Below the pieces are notes generated by a model that was not told where the DNA came from, made no database searches, and saw only the letters and a program-made list of their open reading frames with translations. The translations under genes and the position numbers were made by a program. This document shows, piece by piece, positions 33,406-44,950 of a stretch of 64,000 nucleotides of DNA (within the stretch, counting starts at the first letter, position 1; every line of letters starts with the position of its first letter). This DNA comes from Hysterangium stoloniferum (lineage: Eukaryota > Basidiomycota > Agaricomycetes > Hysterangiales > Hysterangiaceae). The stretch is from assembly GCA_015178975.1 (NCBI GenBank), contig WHVD01000020.1, positions 930,001 to 994,000 of the forward strand, written 5' to 3'.

Positions 33406-34295
33406 ATGGTGTCTTGGCACGGCTTTAATGGATCAACAACTTCGAGGCTCGCACACCATTCATCAATTGGCCAATTAACTACTGGACTTCGGGTTTCTGG
33501 AACCAATCACGGGTGACGTCGAGGATGGAGATATGGGGTCCATCGCTTTGTGGGACGTTGGCTATTGGGATAAAGTTACAGGCCATTTTGTAGTGTGTGG
33601 GAATCTACATGAGTGGTTCTCTGAAACCCTCGGTATAGAACCGTCAGTCGAGGTTTGGGTTTACCTCCACGAGGGAATGTGTAGATATTTAGACGAGCGT
33701 GAGAGTGTAACAATACCAGGTGGAAAACCAATAAGAAGGTATTTTTCGAGCTAACACACTGACCCAGTCGTTGCTCAGTTTTTTGCCGCGTAGATATACC
33801 TATGATACTGGCGAAGTCAGTATCGAAGATTTCTGCGGGCCTCATGTCAATATCGAATATTTCTGCCGGCCCTCGTGTGAACTGCAGAAAGCATGGAGAG
33901 CATACGCACCGCTTTACATAGAGAAAAATGGGATCAAGGGTGTCTCTCCACACGAGTTGATGATCAGTAAGCACAGAAGTCTTTTGGAAATGATATTGAA
34001 CCCTTTGTGGCAACATTAAGCGCATGGGAGACACAAGTAGTTGTGGAAATGCCTCAGAATTTGTTTGCTTCACTTCCCCCTTCATCAATGTCAGAGCCTG
34101 ACAAAGGAATTTAGTCACTCCGGAGATGTGGAACCGCATACCATATTCCTGTTTGAACATACTTCTCCCCGTTATATTTCTGACCCCTCGGGGGGACCTG
34201 TCCTGGATGTGCAATTGCGCGCTTCTTATGATGCGGAGCCCAGTTGGATAAATGACCCTGTGTGGCCGGACACAGGATTTGAGCCAGACACGTGA

Positions 34296-34600
34296 GCGTC
34301 GATGTTCTCATTATTTAATAGTATTAACGTCTTGAATAAGGGCTGATACGTTATGTTCAACTCCCTAAGTGCATATGGGAGGAGGACTAAACTCGGACAC
34401 GATCACACCCATCGAAAATTTTCCCGTCACGTCTAGCTATATCATTCTGAGATATTAAAACATTTTATTTACTGGATCTCTGGAGACTCTTCTCATAATT
34501 CAATTGTGAACAGAAAATGTAAGAATATTGTATAGTTATTTTATGTGAATATTAATATTCAAAAGTATATGTAAAAAAAAGTAATTCTTCGGTGTAATTG
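34296..34600 (+). other. K-U intergenic spacer
   Basis: AT-rich, conserved with 17,701-17,980 (reverse) and 41,391-41,690. No gene seen. Confidence 0.4.
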
Positions 34601-36060
34601 TGTGACATCGCATGACATGTGCTCCAAGCCACACGAGTCCAACGTCTTGCACTTATTATTTCATGATCTTTTCAGAGAGAAGAAAACAGCACGATGCTTT
34701 CGCAAAATTCTGTCTTCCTTTCTCCCAATCGAAATGAGATTTCACTTATTATGCTTACGTGCTTGCTATCCACGCGATCTAATGGGATCTGCCTCAAGGC
34801 ATCGACGTGTGCCTGCCGTGCTTTCATGGATAGTGTGTAGGGGACGATGTGAAGCGGATGCATGTGCACTTGCATTATGGGATGCTTGGGTATCCGTGTA
34901 TGTGAAGAGCATGCTGGAACCGAACCCCAAACGAGTGAGTAGGGTATTCTTTTTGTTCTGTGAGCATGTGAGTATGAGCTGGGAAGCTTTGATGATTGAG
35001 TTGGTGGAGTTGCTGACAGAACAGCAGCTTACCGCCGCTCAAGGACATTGTTACTGTAGAGGAGAACGAGAAGGACAATTATGAGTTTATGCCGACAGTG
35101 AAATATTGGGGTTGTCTTGGACAAGGACGGAGGTCATTTCTTGAAGAGTCAGAGTCGAGCCATCCCGAGGTACGTCATACTAGTGTAATGTTTCGACTCC
35201 GTCTTCCCTGCAGGACTGACAGGACTCCGCAATCTCGGAAACAGCTGCTACATGGCTTCAACATCGATATTCACACTTCCAGCCTTGGGCATGTACCATC
35301 CCTCATCCTTTCTGACCCACGCCTGTTCCTGCACCGAAGAGCTCCCCATATCCTGTTTTGACCTTCAGATGCGCAAAATAGCGGACTGAATCCGTCCAGG
35401 CTGGTTATCGCACCCTCGTAGCCTTTTCCCATCTCACGGGCCGGTGTACCTACCCCCGCGGAAGTGCTGGCGAGGCCGTGCAACCAATACCATCGACGGT
35501 GATCCCTCGTTAATACTCGACGCCACTGCACGTATTCCAAGAAACCATCAAACCCACCATGTTCAAATCCCTCATCGGCAGAGTCCACAAGAAATTCTCG
35601 ATGACGAAACAGCAAGACTCGCAAGAGTTCTGTGCATATATATTCTTAAAGTCCTGCGTCAACACGCTAAACACACATCCCGGAGCCGGAGCCTACTGTT
35701 ATCTTCCGCTTTGAGGTGGAGCAAGAGTTACGGTGTATGTAGTGCAAGGGGGTTTGCGGTATCGTGTGGACGAGCATGATGATTTGAGAGTATGTATCCC
35801 ATCCCGACTTTGGAGAGGTGTTGTATGGGCGGGGGAAGCTGCGTGAGTGCGTAGGGGACGGGATGGGTAAGCCTGCGGTTGAGCAACCGCGTCCGCGGTG
35901 TGAGGCAGGGGTTCTACCGCAGGCGTAAGTCTTTCATAGCGTCGTCTCGGTACTATAAGCTGATACCGACTAGGTCGTGGATGTGTTTCCAGACGTGCAC
36001 GTGTGCGACTTTCCCTGATATCTTTGTTGTACATGCGACGAATTTTCTGCACATGAGCTC
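34600..36060 (+). pseudogene. USP5/UBP14-like hydrolase relic (copy U7), 3' truncated
   Basis: Plus strand: zf-UBP exon 1 (about 34,650-34,720), exon 2 (34,795-34,900), linker LTVEENEKDNYEFMPTV (35,040-35,100), LGQGRRSFLEESES, Cys box LTGLRNLGNSCYMAST with the catalytic Cys intact (35,218-35,262), ELPISCFDLQMRKIADGL (35,335-35,395), MFKSLIGRVHKKFSMTKQQD (35,560-35,615), the FRFEVEQELRCM segment (35,705), VDEHDDL (35,770), and FPDIFVVHATNF (36,010-36,047). It then breaks off. This is the copy in which the first catalytic half reads most clearly, although across frameshifts and stops. Confidence 0.8.
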
Positions 36061-36430
36061 GGTTACAAACCTTGGTCAGCGATGGTTATTCTCCCTTCAT
36101 CTCTTGCCCTATTTATCCATTTCGTTCTATCCCAGATCGATGGTTACACTTGGAGACCTTTTCGCTGCTTCTTTTGGACCCCGGTGTAAAATAGGTACTA
36201 ATAAAGGCAGGAGTGTGACCTGGGAAGCTTTGATGATCGTGCTGGTGGTGTTGGTGGCGCTGGTGGTGTTGGTGGTTGGTGGCTTCGGTGGCGTTGGTGG
36301 CGTTGGTGATAAACAGTAGCAGTCCGCCGGTTAAGAGCCTAGCTACTGTTGAGGAGAAGGGGAAGGACATGTCTGAGTTTACAGTATAACGACAGTGAGG
36401 TATTGCGCGTGTCATGACAAATAAAACCCA
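36061..36430 (+). pseudogene. Scrambled hydrolase fragments with GGTGGT expansion
   Basis: After the FPDI exon the sequence jumps through about 130 unassigned bases to a second copy of the zf-UBP exon/intron boundary (TGGGAAGCTTTGATGATCGT) at 36,216. That is followed by a GGTGGYGTT-type expansion at about 36,236-36,312 and the linker GEGEGHV-like text. At about 36,420 it jumps again into the orphan K fragment. A 146-codon valine/glycine-rich frame here is an artefact of the expansion. Confidence 0.5.
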
Positions 36431-37440
36431 AGTAGCTAGCATTGCTGCGTTCTTGGGCCACAGTAACACACAAGAGCATGTAAGCTGTCTGTAGTCCGGG
36501 CTCTGAACCTCCACCTCCCTCCTCATAGCACGAAGATTAATTTCCGGACCTGTTTCTTTTTGTTCCGTTCCCACCGACTCTTCGAAGCAGTCAAGAGGTA
36601 CATTCAGATCTCCCGAGTGAGAATAGCGAGTTAAAGAATACCCAGAATCAACTCACACATAAAGATGATTTGTAATATATATGTATACATGATAGTAGGA
36701 ACAGAAGATAGGAATATTGTGTCTCAGTTTACTATGAAACAATAAACATCACAATCCCACAATATAGAGTAGTATTTGTTCAGAACGGTTCGACTCTGTA
36801 TGAGCTCAGACATTCGGAATGAGATGGCCGTATTTCCCTCATACGAAGGCTTTAACACAATATGGACTCGGAGTAGTATATGTTGAGAACGATTCGACTC
36901 TATATAAGCTCAGACGTTGGGAATGAGGTGGCGGTCCATACGAAGGCTTTGCCGAAACACCGCTTCCTGAACAAATACTAAGTTGCCGGCACGCGTCGCT
37001 GTGTTTCGTTTGTTTGTTGTTGGTTAGCATTGTTCGAGGCACTTTTGGTCCAGCGTCATGTGCCCCTGCGCACGCTGTAGTGTGAGGGGCGCGCAAAAGA
37101 TATTTCCCGTTCAAACCTTGCAATGTTGTTGAGTGCGGCAGAAGGACTTTTGCATCTCTAACGGGACATATTGTTGAATAGGCCAGATCATGCAAAACAA
37201 CAAAGTTTATATATTGTATCCGAAATTTTCAAATTTATTTCAATGTTAGTGCAAGAAATTTTACACCCTCTTCGCTAAATACTTGCCAAAACACAAGGAT
37301 TACGTACCTTTGATTATTTAATCTTATATTGATCAGTTCAGCAGTCCGGTGAATTTCATTGTAGCGGCAATCACTGGAATTGGAACGCGACGGACATTCC
37401 CACCGAAGTAAATGAGACTGGATAGCTGGTTTTTAAGCCC
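36430..37440 (+). repeat. Orphan K tail plus cassette spacer (module H) with internal duplication
   Basis: 36,430-36,640 is the end of the orphan K fragment (AAFLGHSNTQEH... then the tail common to K1 and K13). The rest is module H, in which a stretch of about 95 bases (GAACGGTTCGACTCTGTATGAG...GAAGGCTT) is tandemly repeated at about 36,780-36,955. No gene. Confidence 0.5.
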
Positions 37441-38100
37441 ATGCTTTCAAGGAGACTTGGGACGCTGTGCTTACCTGTCATCTACCATTCCTCACAAAAA
37501 TAGAGATCCATATCCATCTCGGTAATTCTGAATGACCTCCCATAACATGAGGAAGCAAAGAATTGTTTCGTAGATCAGCAATGGCAGCACTCCAAACGCA
37601 GACTTTGGTGGCATTCCATCAACAGAAAGCAAGCGTTGAGTCCGAAAGGCGGTGCTGACCCTAATCCATATTAACAACAAGTTGGAAGTATAAGAACTCA
37701 CCGAATGGCATATGAAGGCCCATCACGAGCAAACTTGCAAGTACCGCTAGTGCTAATACTATTGCTAGTACTATAAGCGACTTGTTGTTCCGTCGATAAA
37801 GGGCATAAACCTTTTTTTTTAAGTTGGTGTAACTTACAGTAATAACTAAATGACATTGATCTTGTATTAATGAGACAAACCCACCCGACATAGTAGAATG
37901 ACTTGATGCAGTGTGTAGTGAGGCCTCTTCCACTGCTAATTCTGCGAGAATGGGACGCTCCAGTTAAGAAAACCAATACAACAGAGACAACAAAATGTTA
38001 CTTACTTTTCAACAATACCCTGCTCCAGTCTCGAGGCCGGGTGCCACTTCCCGGCCACATCGCCAACCCGTCATCGCGGCGTTGCCTTCGGCAACGTCCT
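37440..38100 (-). pseudogene. DUF6533-like multi-pass membrane protein relic (copy T2)
   Basis: Minus strand, divergent from K12. Open stretch 37,933-37,661 reads MEEASLHTASSHSTMSGGFV, then KKKVYALYRRNNKSLIVLAI and a hydrophobic helix (VLALAVLASLLVMG). A second open stretch 37,701-37,492 contains FRTQRLLSVDGMPPKSAFGV, LPLLIYETILCFLMLWEVIQ and NYRDGYGSLFL. The VYALYRRN-helix followed by LPLLIYETxLCFLML agrees with the C-terminal half of DUF6533 proteins, predicted multi-helix membrane proteins of agaricomycetes. The first exons are not readable. Best T copy in the window. Confidence 0.6.
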
Positions 38101-38780
38101 ACCATTCCATACTACCGCGCTCGTCATCAGCGACAACGAGCTCGCGTGCCATCGTTCCGCGCCACCCCAGAAGGGCACACTTGGCGCATTTTGCGGCACG
38201 GATATATTTTATGCATTTTTTTTGGCATAACGCACATCCTGTAATTTAGCAGAATTGGAATACAAAATAGCTATATCATACATGATTGGTGAGACAAAGG
38301 TGACGACGAGCGAGTGCGCCAGTTTGGATAGCCGCACCGCAAATTCCAACAAATAAAGCCCGAAAAGAAAATCTCAATCATAAACTACTTTTTCCAATCG
38401 ATTTTATTACGACGCCGTCTTATACATCTTTATTATGTATTAGCCAAGGCACAACTGACCTATCGCTACAACGCCATATGTCCGTTAGCACATCATGGTA
38501 CTTTCATTTTATTCGACAAACCATTGAAAAAATCGGGCGGTTTTTGTTTAATGACGAATGATCTATCTAATCCATTATATTCCAGAAGTTCCACTACGTA
38601 CAAAGTCCACACCATAATTACGGCCTTTGAATATATGTGTGTCGCTGTTGGATGAACACTGACTACATTTCCCCTACTGACCCGGCGCTCCATCCCAGGG
38701 CACAGCCAACAGTAAATACAGCGCCTCGTGCCAAAGAGCGACTATCCCTCACCATCTACTAAGATCATCGACCATCGACC
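38100..38780. promoter_or_regulatory. Divergent T2-K12 intergenic region
   Basis: About 680 bases shared with 48,170-48,859 and, reversed, with 11,433-12,230. It probably contained promoters for both T and K. Conserved blocks are TATCATACATGATTGG and CTATCGCTACAACGCCATAT. No defined operator can be named. Confidence 0.4.
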
Positions 38781-41390
38781 ATGGACATTGCAGGTATTGT
38801 TGTCAAAGTCGCTGGCGATGCCGTTCCAGTACCTGGCTTAAAGAGTGCAGCGACCCTTGTTTTGGAGATTATGAACGTTATAAAGGTAGGTCGTCTGCAT
38901 CAACACCAGTTTAAGACCTGATGTAGATCATGATTCACTATCACCAGGCAACCGGGGAGCAAAACGAGAGATTGAATAGCCTTGTCCGGACCACTGGACG
39001 TCGCCTCGTCGCTTTCCACGATCAGCTGAGGGGGAAGTGGGAGGACATCCCGGACGATTTCAAAACTATATTGGACGAGTATCAAAAGTGAGAACTTGAG
39101 ACTCACTGGGTAACCGTACTTGACTAATAAATCGATTGTTTTCAGTGCACTTGAGGATGTTCTTGCGCTTGCAAGGTCATACACACCAAGAAAAGGTCTT
39201 AAAGCACACGTCGTGTCTTGGATGCGACAACGAGATAGGTCTATCACTAGACTGCAAAGGCGATTGGAAGAAGCGGAGAAAGAGGCAATGGTACGTGCTC
39301 AGACTGACACTCAGAGTCGTTCGTTATATATTGGCTCTTAGATGTGCATTTTGCTGGATACTTCATTAGCCGTCGCTCAACTCGTAGCCGTCGATGATAC
39401 CAGAATGGACGATATCATACGTCAATTACGCGGTATCCTTGATTCGTTTTCATCGGTCACGGTCAGAGGAAGAAACGATATTAGTGAACACGTACGCTCG
39501 TTTTGTCATCTCAAAGATCATGCCCGTGTGCTTATAGTAATTATATAGTGTTTGGTTCATAGAATGAATTTCCAAGTGTTGCGCACCATATCGATCGCGC
39601 ACCATAATGATAATGACGATGAAAAGGCAGGAAACCATTTGGTCGCCTTGCGGTGGAATGTCAAACTTTGTGAAGCGAAGACTGAAAGTGACGGTAAGTC
39701 GGTATTGGTCAAAATGTACGAAGGCGGGAGACCCACGTGGGATTTGAGACACAAAGAGGTGCGAGTTTTGTTTTGGCTGGTTTGGGTTTCCGAAACTATT
39801 TGCAACATATCACACTTTTGATATAGTTTCAACGGGACCTCACTTCCTATCAAGACGTATGGTAAGAATGAAACACATCAGATTAAATAACCAAGTAGTC
39901 CAATCGCATTCATGTTCAGGGACCCTAGTATTGCTGAGTTCTTGGGCTACAGCAACGCACAAGATAATGTACTTTGTCAAGTTTTCCGTAATCCGGGCCC
40001 TGAACCTGAGGACGCATGCAAATGGCTCGAACGCACTAGATTATCCGGTGTGAAAGAAACCATTTTGGCACTATACGACATGGTGAATGAAATTACTTGC
40101 GATATTTACAAGCTAACGTGATATATTTTAGAGGGATTCTTACAATGTGACGTGCTTGGATACCTTCTTTCCCGCAAATACTGATGTGACAATGTGACAT
40201 TAGGAATTAGTTGAATTCTGTTCAAACAACGAAATTGCAATGAACGAGCTTGTTCGTTAATTTGACTGACATCAGATGTCAATGATAACTTTGTCTATTC
40301 AGTTTTTATTTCCCGGTGATTCAATTGTCACGGTCACAGACTGTCTTGCCAATCGCCGTCATCTGAAGCTTGTGTTTACCGGAACACTGTTCAGCCGTTA
40401 CCCGTCCCAATACCATAGGAGATGGTATCCCGGTATTTATACAGGTGGCTCTAGGATCAATTCATCATCACCCGACTCCATCGTAGACTTATTCATGTAC
40501 AACGTGGATTCATCGTATCTCGGCACCGCTTTAATGGATAAACAACTTCGAAGTTCGCACACCATTCATCAATTGGCCAATCAACTACTGGACTTCGAGT
40601 TTCTGCGACCAATTACGGGCTATATCGACAATGAAGTTCTGAGGGACATCGCTTTGTGGGACGTGGGCTATCGGGATAATGATACAGGCCATTTTGTAGT
40701 GTGTGGGAATTTACATAAGTGGTCCTCTGACACCTTTGGTATAGAACCCTTAGTCGAGGTTCGTGTTCACCTCAACGAGCGAGACTTTAGATATTTAGAC
40801 GAGGGTGAGAGTGTAACAATACGAGGTGGAAAACCAATGAGAAGGTATTTTTCGAGCTAACACACTGACCCGATCGTTCCTCAGTTTTCTGCCGCGTAGA
40901 TATACCTATGATATTGGCGAAAGCAGCATCGAAGATTTCTGCCGGCCCGTCGTCAATTTCGGAGACTTTGGCCCGTCGTCTGAAGTGCAGAAAGCATGGA
41001 GAGCATACGCACCACTTTACATAGAGGAAAATGGGATCAAGGGTGTCCTTCCACACGAGTTGATGATCAATAAGCACAGATATCTTTTGGGAATGATATT
41101 GACCACTTTGTGACAACAGTAAACTACATTAGGACAACAGTAGGTGTGGAAATGCCTCAGAATTTGTTTGTTTCACTTCCCCCTTCAGCAATGTCAGAGC
41201 CTGACAGAGTAATCTAGTCACTCCGGAGATGTGGAACCACGTACCATATTCCTGTTTGAACCTACTTCTCCACGTTATACTCGGGGGGACCTGTCCTAGA
41301 TGTGCAGTTGCGCGCTTCTTATGATGCGGAGCCCAGTTGGATAAATGACCCTGTGTGGCCGGACACGGCATTTGACCCCCCGTGAGTGCC
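38781..41390 (+). pseudogene. Helical-domain/kinase-like gene, best-resolved exon structure (copy K12)
   Basis: Exon 1 38,781-38,885 (MDIAGIVVKVAGDAVPVPGL); intron 38,886-38,947; exon 2 38,948-39,087 (RTTGRRLVAFHDQLRGKWED); intron 39,088-39,145; exon 3 39,146-39,290 (coil RDRSITRLQRRLEEAEKEAM); intron 39,291-39,341; exon 4 to about 39,530; strand region ESDGKSVLVKMYEGG; intron 39,759-39,826; exon 39,827-39,861 (FQRDLTSYQDVW); intron 39,862-39,919; exon from 39,920 (DPSIAEFLGYSNAQDN). VLVK plus DPSI-FLGYS suggests a kinase-like N-lobe; the N-terminal bundle resembles HeLo/MLKL-like helical domains. Then come 195 open codons (40,276-40,860) and two conserved C-terminal blocks. The DNA after exon 4 has a decayed donor and stops, so I call it a relic. 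Confidence 0.7.
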
Positions 41391-41690
41391 GATGTTGTCC
41401 TTCTTCAATAGTATTAACGTCTTGAATAAGTTGGATACGTTATTTTCAGCTACCTAGGTGCATATGGGAGGAGGATTAAACTCGGGCACGATCAAACCCA
41501 TCAAACACTTCTTCCCGTCACGTCTAGCTATATCATTTTGTGATATAAAAGCCCTTTATTTACTGGAGCTCTGGAGCTCTGCCCACAATTCACTTGTTAA
41601 CAAAAGATGTAAGAATACGTGAATGTTAATTTTCAAAAATAACCACAAAAAAAGTAGTTCTTCGCCGTAGCTGTGTGACATCGCGTAACA
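41391..41690 (+). other. K-U intergenic spacer
   Basis: AT-rich sequence as at 17,701-17,980 (reversed). It contains a duplicated GGAGCTCT and poly-A/T runs. No gene seen. Confidence 0.4.
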
Positions 41691-43725
41691 TGTGCTGGAG
41701 TCCTGCGTCTTGCCCTCATTCTTCCTCCTAGACTTTCTCGCCTTCCCAGCCCTCGTCTTTCAAAATATTTTCAGAGAGAAGAAACACTACAATGCTTTGA
41801 CAAACAAGTATGCCCTCCTTTCTTCCAATGGATAATGAGATTTTACTTATTATGCTTACGCCCCAACCACGCAATCTAATAGGATCTACTTGAAGGCATC
41901 GACGTGTGCCTCCCGTGCTTGGATAGAGAGTGTGTGGGGGGCGATGTGACGCGGATGCATGTGCAGCTGCATTATGGGATGCTTGGGTATCCATGTATGT
42001 GAAGAGCATGTTGGAACCGAACCCAAAACGAGTGAGTAGGGTGTTTTTTTTCTTCTGTGAGCAGGTGAGTATGAGCAGGGAAGTTTGGATGATTGAGTTG
42101 GTGGCGTTGGTGATAGAACAGTCGCGGACCACCGCTTAAGAACCTTGCTACTGTCGAGGACACGGAGAAGGACAATTATGAGTGTATGCCGACAGTGAGA
42201 TATTGGACTTGTCATGGACAAGGAACGAGGTCATTTCTTGACGAGTCGATCATCCTGAGGTCCTTCATACTCGTGTAATGCTTTCGAGCCTGTCTCCCCT
42301 GCAAGACTGACGGGACTCCGCAATCTCTGAAACAGCTGCTACATGGCATCAACATCGACACTCACACTTCCAGCCTTCCGCACATACCATCCCTGATCCT
42401 TTCTCACCCGCGCCTCTTCCTGCACCGAAGAGCTCCCCATATCCTGTTTTGACTTTCAGATGCGCAAAATCGCGGACCGAATCCGTTCAGGCTGGTTATC
42501 CCACCCTCGCAGCCATTTCCCGTCTCATACCGCCGGTGTCCCTACCCTCGTCGAAGTTCTGGTGAGGCCGTGGAACCAATGCCATCCACGGTGATCCTCT
42601 CGTCCATCCTCGACGCCACTGCCCGTACTCCAAGAACCCATCAAACCCACCATGTTCAATTCCCTCATCGGAAGAGTCCACGAGAAATTCTCGATGACGA
42701 AACAGCAAGACGCGCAAGAGTTCTCCGCATATATATTCTTAAAGTCCTGCGTCAACACGGTACACACAGGTCTCGGAGCCGGAGCCTACTGTCATCTTCT
42801 GATTTGAGGTGGAGGAAGAGTCACGGTGTATATAGTGCAAGGAGGTTTGCGCTATCGTGTTGACGAGTGGGTGTCCGATCCCGGCTTTAGAGAGGTATTG
42901 TATGCGCGGGGGATGCTGCGTGAGTGCCTACGGGACAGGATGGGTAACCTGCGGTTGAGTATTCGTACCCGCGGTGCGAGGTAGGGGTTCCACCGAAGAC
43001 GTGAGTCTTTCATAGTGTCAACTCAGTACTATAGGCTGATACCGACTAGGTCGTGGATGTGCTTCCAGACGACCACGTGCTGCGGCTTTCCCTGACATCT
43101 TTGTTGTACATGCGACGAATGTTCTGCACGTGAGGTGGGTGCCTACAAAATGTGGTCAGCGGTGGTTATTCTCTCTTCAACGCGTGTCATGGATAAGGAG
43201 GAGGCCCTTGAAGAATCGAGTCATCCTCAGGTACGTCATATTTCCCTATGGATTCGAGCCTGTCTTCTCGCAAGGACTGACAGGACTCAGGAATCTGGGA
43301 AACAGTGGCGACATGGCATCCACCCTCCAGTCAATATCCACACTTCCAGCCTTTCACATATACTATCCCCTATCCTTTCTCACCCAGGCCTGTACCTGCA
43401 CCCAACAGCTCCTCGCGCCTTGCATTGCCTGGCTTAACTCCGGCTTCTCCCGTACAAAAGCCCCCTCCCTCCCAATCTTCAGTGCCGCCCCATCGCAGCC
43501 ATTCCCTACCGGTCGTTGTCAGAAGGCATCATTTGCTACCGGGAAGGCGGTTGTTGTGGTTGATTGGACATGTGGAAGTTCCGGGTGTGTCATTGATGAT
43601 ATTAGACACCGTCGTTCGCCCGCCTTTCTTTTCTCATTACAGACAGCAATAGTCCTTCAGTGCAGTCGAAAGTTGCGCCGGCAAGTGATAGTGGGCCTGA
43701 AACCTTTGTGGAGTAGATAGCTATG
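41690..43725 (+). pseudogene. USP5/UBP14-like ubiquitin hydrolase relic, complete module order on plus (copy U8)
   Basis: Plus-strand equivalent of U5: zf-UBP exon 1 (LALILPPRLSRLPSPRLSK, TLQCFDKQ; 41,707-41,805), intron, exon 2 (GIDVCLPCLDRECVGGDVTR; 41,897-41,960), linker LATVEDTEKDNYECMP (42,145-42,190), Cys box with a TGA before NSCYM (42,305-42,350), MFNSLIGRVHEKFSMTKQQD (42,652-42,712), FPDIFVVHATNVLHVRWVPT (43,090-43,148), second Cys box GNSGDMAST (43,298-43,325), UBA1 RCQKASFATGKA-VVVDW (43,518-43,575) and UBA2 start (43,675-43,735). The catalytic Cys codon of the second box is GGC (Gly). The final His box is missing. Confidence 0.8.
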
Positions 43726-44270
43726 ATGGAGGATGTGGGATGTACGTTATATAATGAGTAACTGCACGCATACACGCATAGATGCAATACATATATGTTT
43801 GCTGTGAACATAATAATGAACGTCTCACGATAAAGCACCACTGCAACATGCAGGATTCGGATCAGAGAAGGATCGATGGGATATTATTTTTTAACCTGCA
43901 ACTAACTGTCAAGATTGGTCATAATTGTCTAAAATCATATGGGGGTACGAGGGTTTCTTTGAGTAGCAGCGGAGCAGAACAGATATATGGTTACCCTCAG
44001 AGTCCATGACATTTTGCATGCGGAGCTCGTCCCAAAGATCCAACACAGTGTAATGATTCTATGATGATGTTGATGAATTACATTGTCCAGGCAAGGGATA
44101 ATTTGGGATGTCCACAGGGAGCGTAAGTAAAGGCACCACAGCCTATGTAACTACAATGTATGATTTAGTATTATGTGGGACTACATGCGATGAAGAGGAA
44201 GAAGGTGGATGCAGCGATATTACTAACTGAAGAAAGACGATCAATGGCTAATCCCCTTAGCACATCATGG
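43726..44270 (+). other. Conserved 3' flank of hydrolase relic U8
   Basis: Copy of 216-705. No gene, only scattered short frames. Confidence 0.5.
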
Positions 44271-44950
44271 TACTTGATTCGTTGTCGTCCGGCACGGCAG
44301 AGGCAGAGGCAGAAACGCTATTAGTGAACGCGTACGCCCGTTCTGTCATCTCAAAGATCATGCCCGTGAGCTTATCGTAATGAGACAGTATTTGAGAACT
44401 TGCAACTGTTACACACCTTATCGGTCGCAAACCACAATGATTAATATTTTGAAAAGGCCGGAAATCATCAGGTCACCTTGCGGTGGAGTGTTAAACTTTG
44501 TGAAGGGAAGACTGAAAGTGACGGCAAGCCGGTGTTGGTCAAAATGTATGAGGCGGGAGACCCACTTGGGATTTGAGACACAAAGAGGTACGAGTTCAAT
44601 TTTGGCTGGTTTGAATTTCAGCAACTATTTGTAACATATCACACTTTGATATAGTTTCCACGCTACCTCATTTTCAAGACCTGTGGGAAGAATGCAACAC
44701 ATCAGATTAAATAGTCCAAGTAGTCCAATCACATTCATGTTCAGAGACCCTAGCATTGCTGTGTTCTTGGGCTACAGCAACACACACAAGACAATGTACA
44801 TACTTTTCCAAGGTTTCTGTAATCCGGGCTCTGAACCTGCCTCCCCATTGCACGAAGGTTAAGTTTCGGATCCGGTTCTTCTTGCTCCGTTTCCACTATT
44901 CGAAGCAGTCAAGGGTACATTCCGACATTCCAAGTGAGAATATCTAGTTA
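44270..44950 (+). pseudogene. Orphan kinase-like fragment (copy K13)
   Basis: Truncated K fragment: coil (NAISERVRPFCHLKDHA), GTGAGC donor, strand region, FQRDL-like exon, FRDPSIAVFLGYSNTH and the divergent tail. The same position relative to the hydrolase as K1 and K6 shows that this partial duplicate is a fixed part of the cassette. Confidence 0.55.

Larger units (their letters stand above)
31155..34295 (+). pseudogene. Helical-domain/kinase-like gene relic with two insertions (copy K10)
   Basis: Plus strand from ATG 31,155: MDIA exon, helix exon (SGEYNERLNNRVRTTG), coil exon, RNF-QVLRTISIA and ESDGKSVLVKMYEGG, FQRDL exon, DPSIAEFLGYSNARDN exon (to 32,446), then a solo LTR, then TLSIQF (32,896 onward) to IVDLFMSEVDSW, a 289-bp element, HTIHQLANQLLD, ALWDVGYWDKVTGHF (33,533-33,754), LPRRYTYDTGEVSIEDFC (33,771-34,019, with a small internal duplication) and FLFEHTSPRYISDPSG to the DAEPSWINDPVWPD tail. 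Structure and order match K7 and K12. Confidence 0.7.

Noticed and set aside
34801..35084. Long open stretch reading WDAWVSVYVKSMLEPNPKR, looking like a conserved novel protein present in six copies
   Set aside because: Most of it is a shadow or intron frame. The true frame of the same DNA reads the zf-UBP exon (VCLPCLD ... HVQLHYGMLG); only the VYVKSMLEPNPKR end may belong to the real exon, one base shifted.
35879..36319. 146-codon frame ending in repeated Val/Gly
   Set aside because: It is produced by a GGTGGT expansion and crosses hydrolase fragments in wrong frames.
38781..41390. Calling K12 an active protein kinase
   Set aside because: Only the N-lobe-like VLVK and DPSI-FLGYS features are visible. 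I found no HRD or DFG motif in the following regions, so activity cannot be supported.
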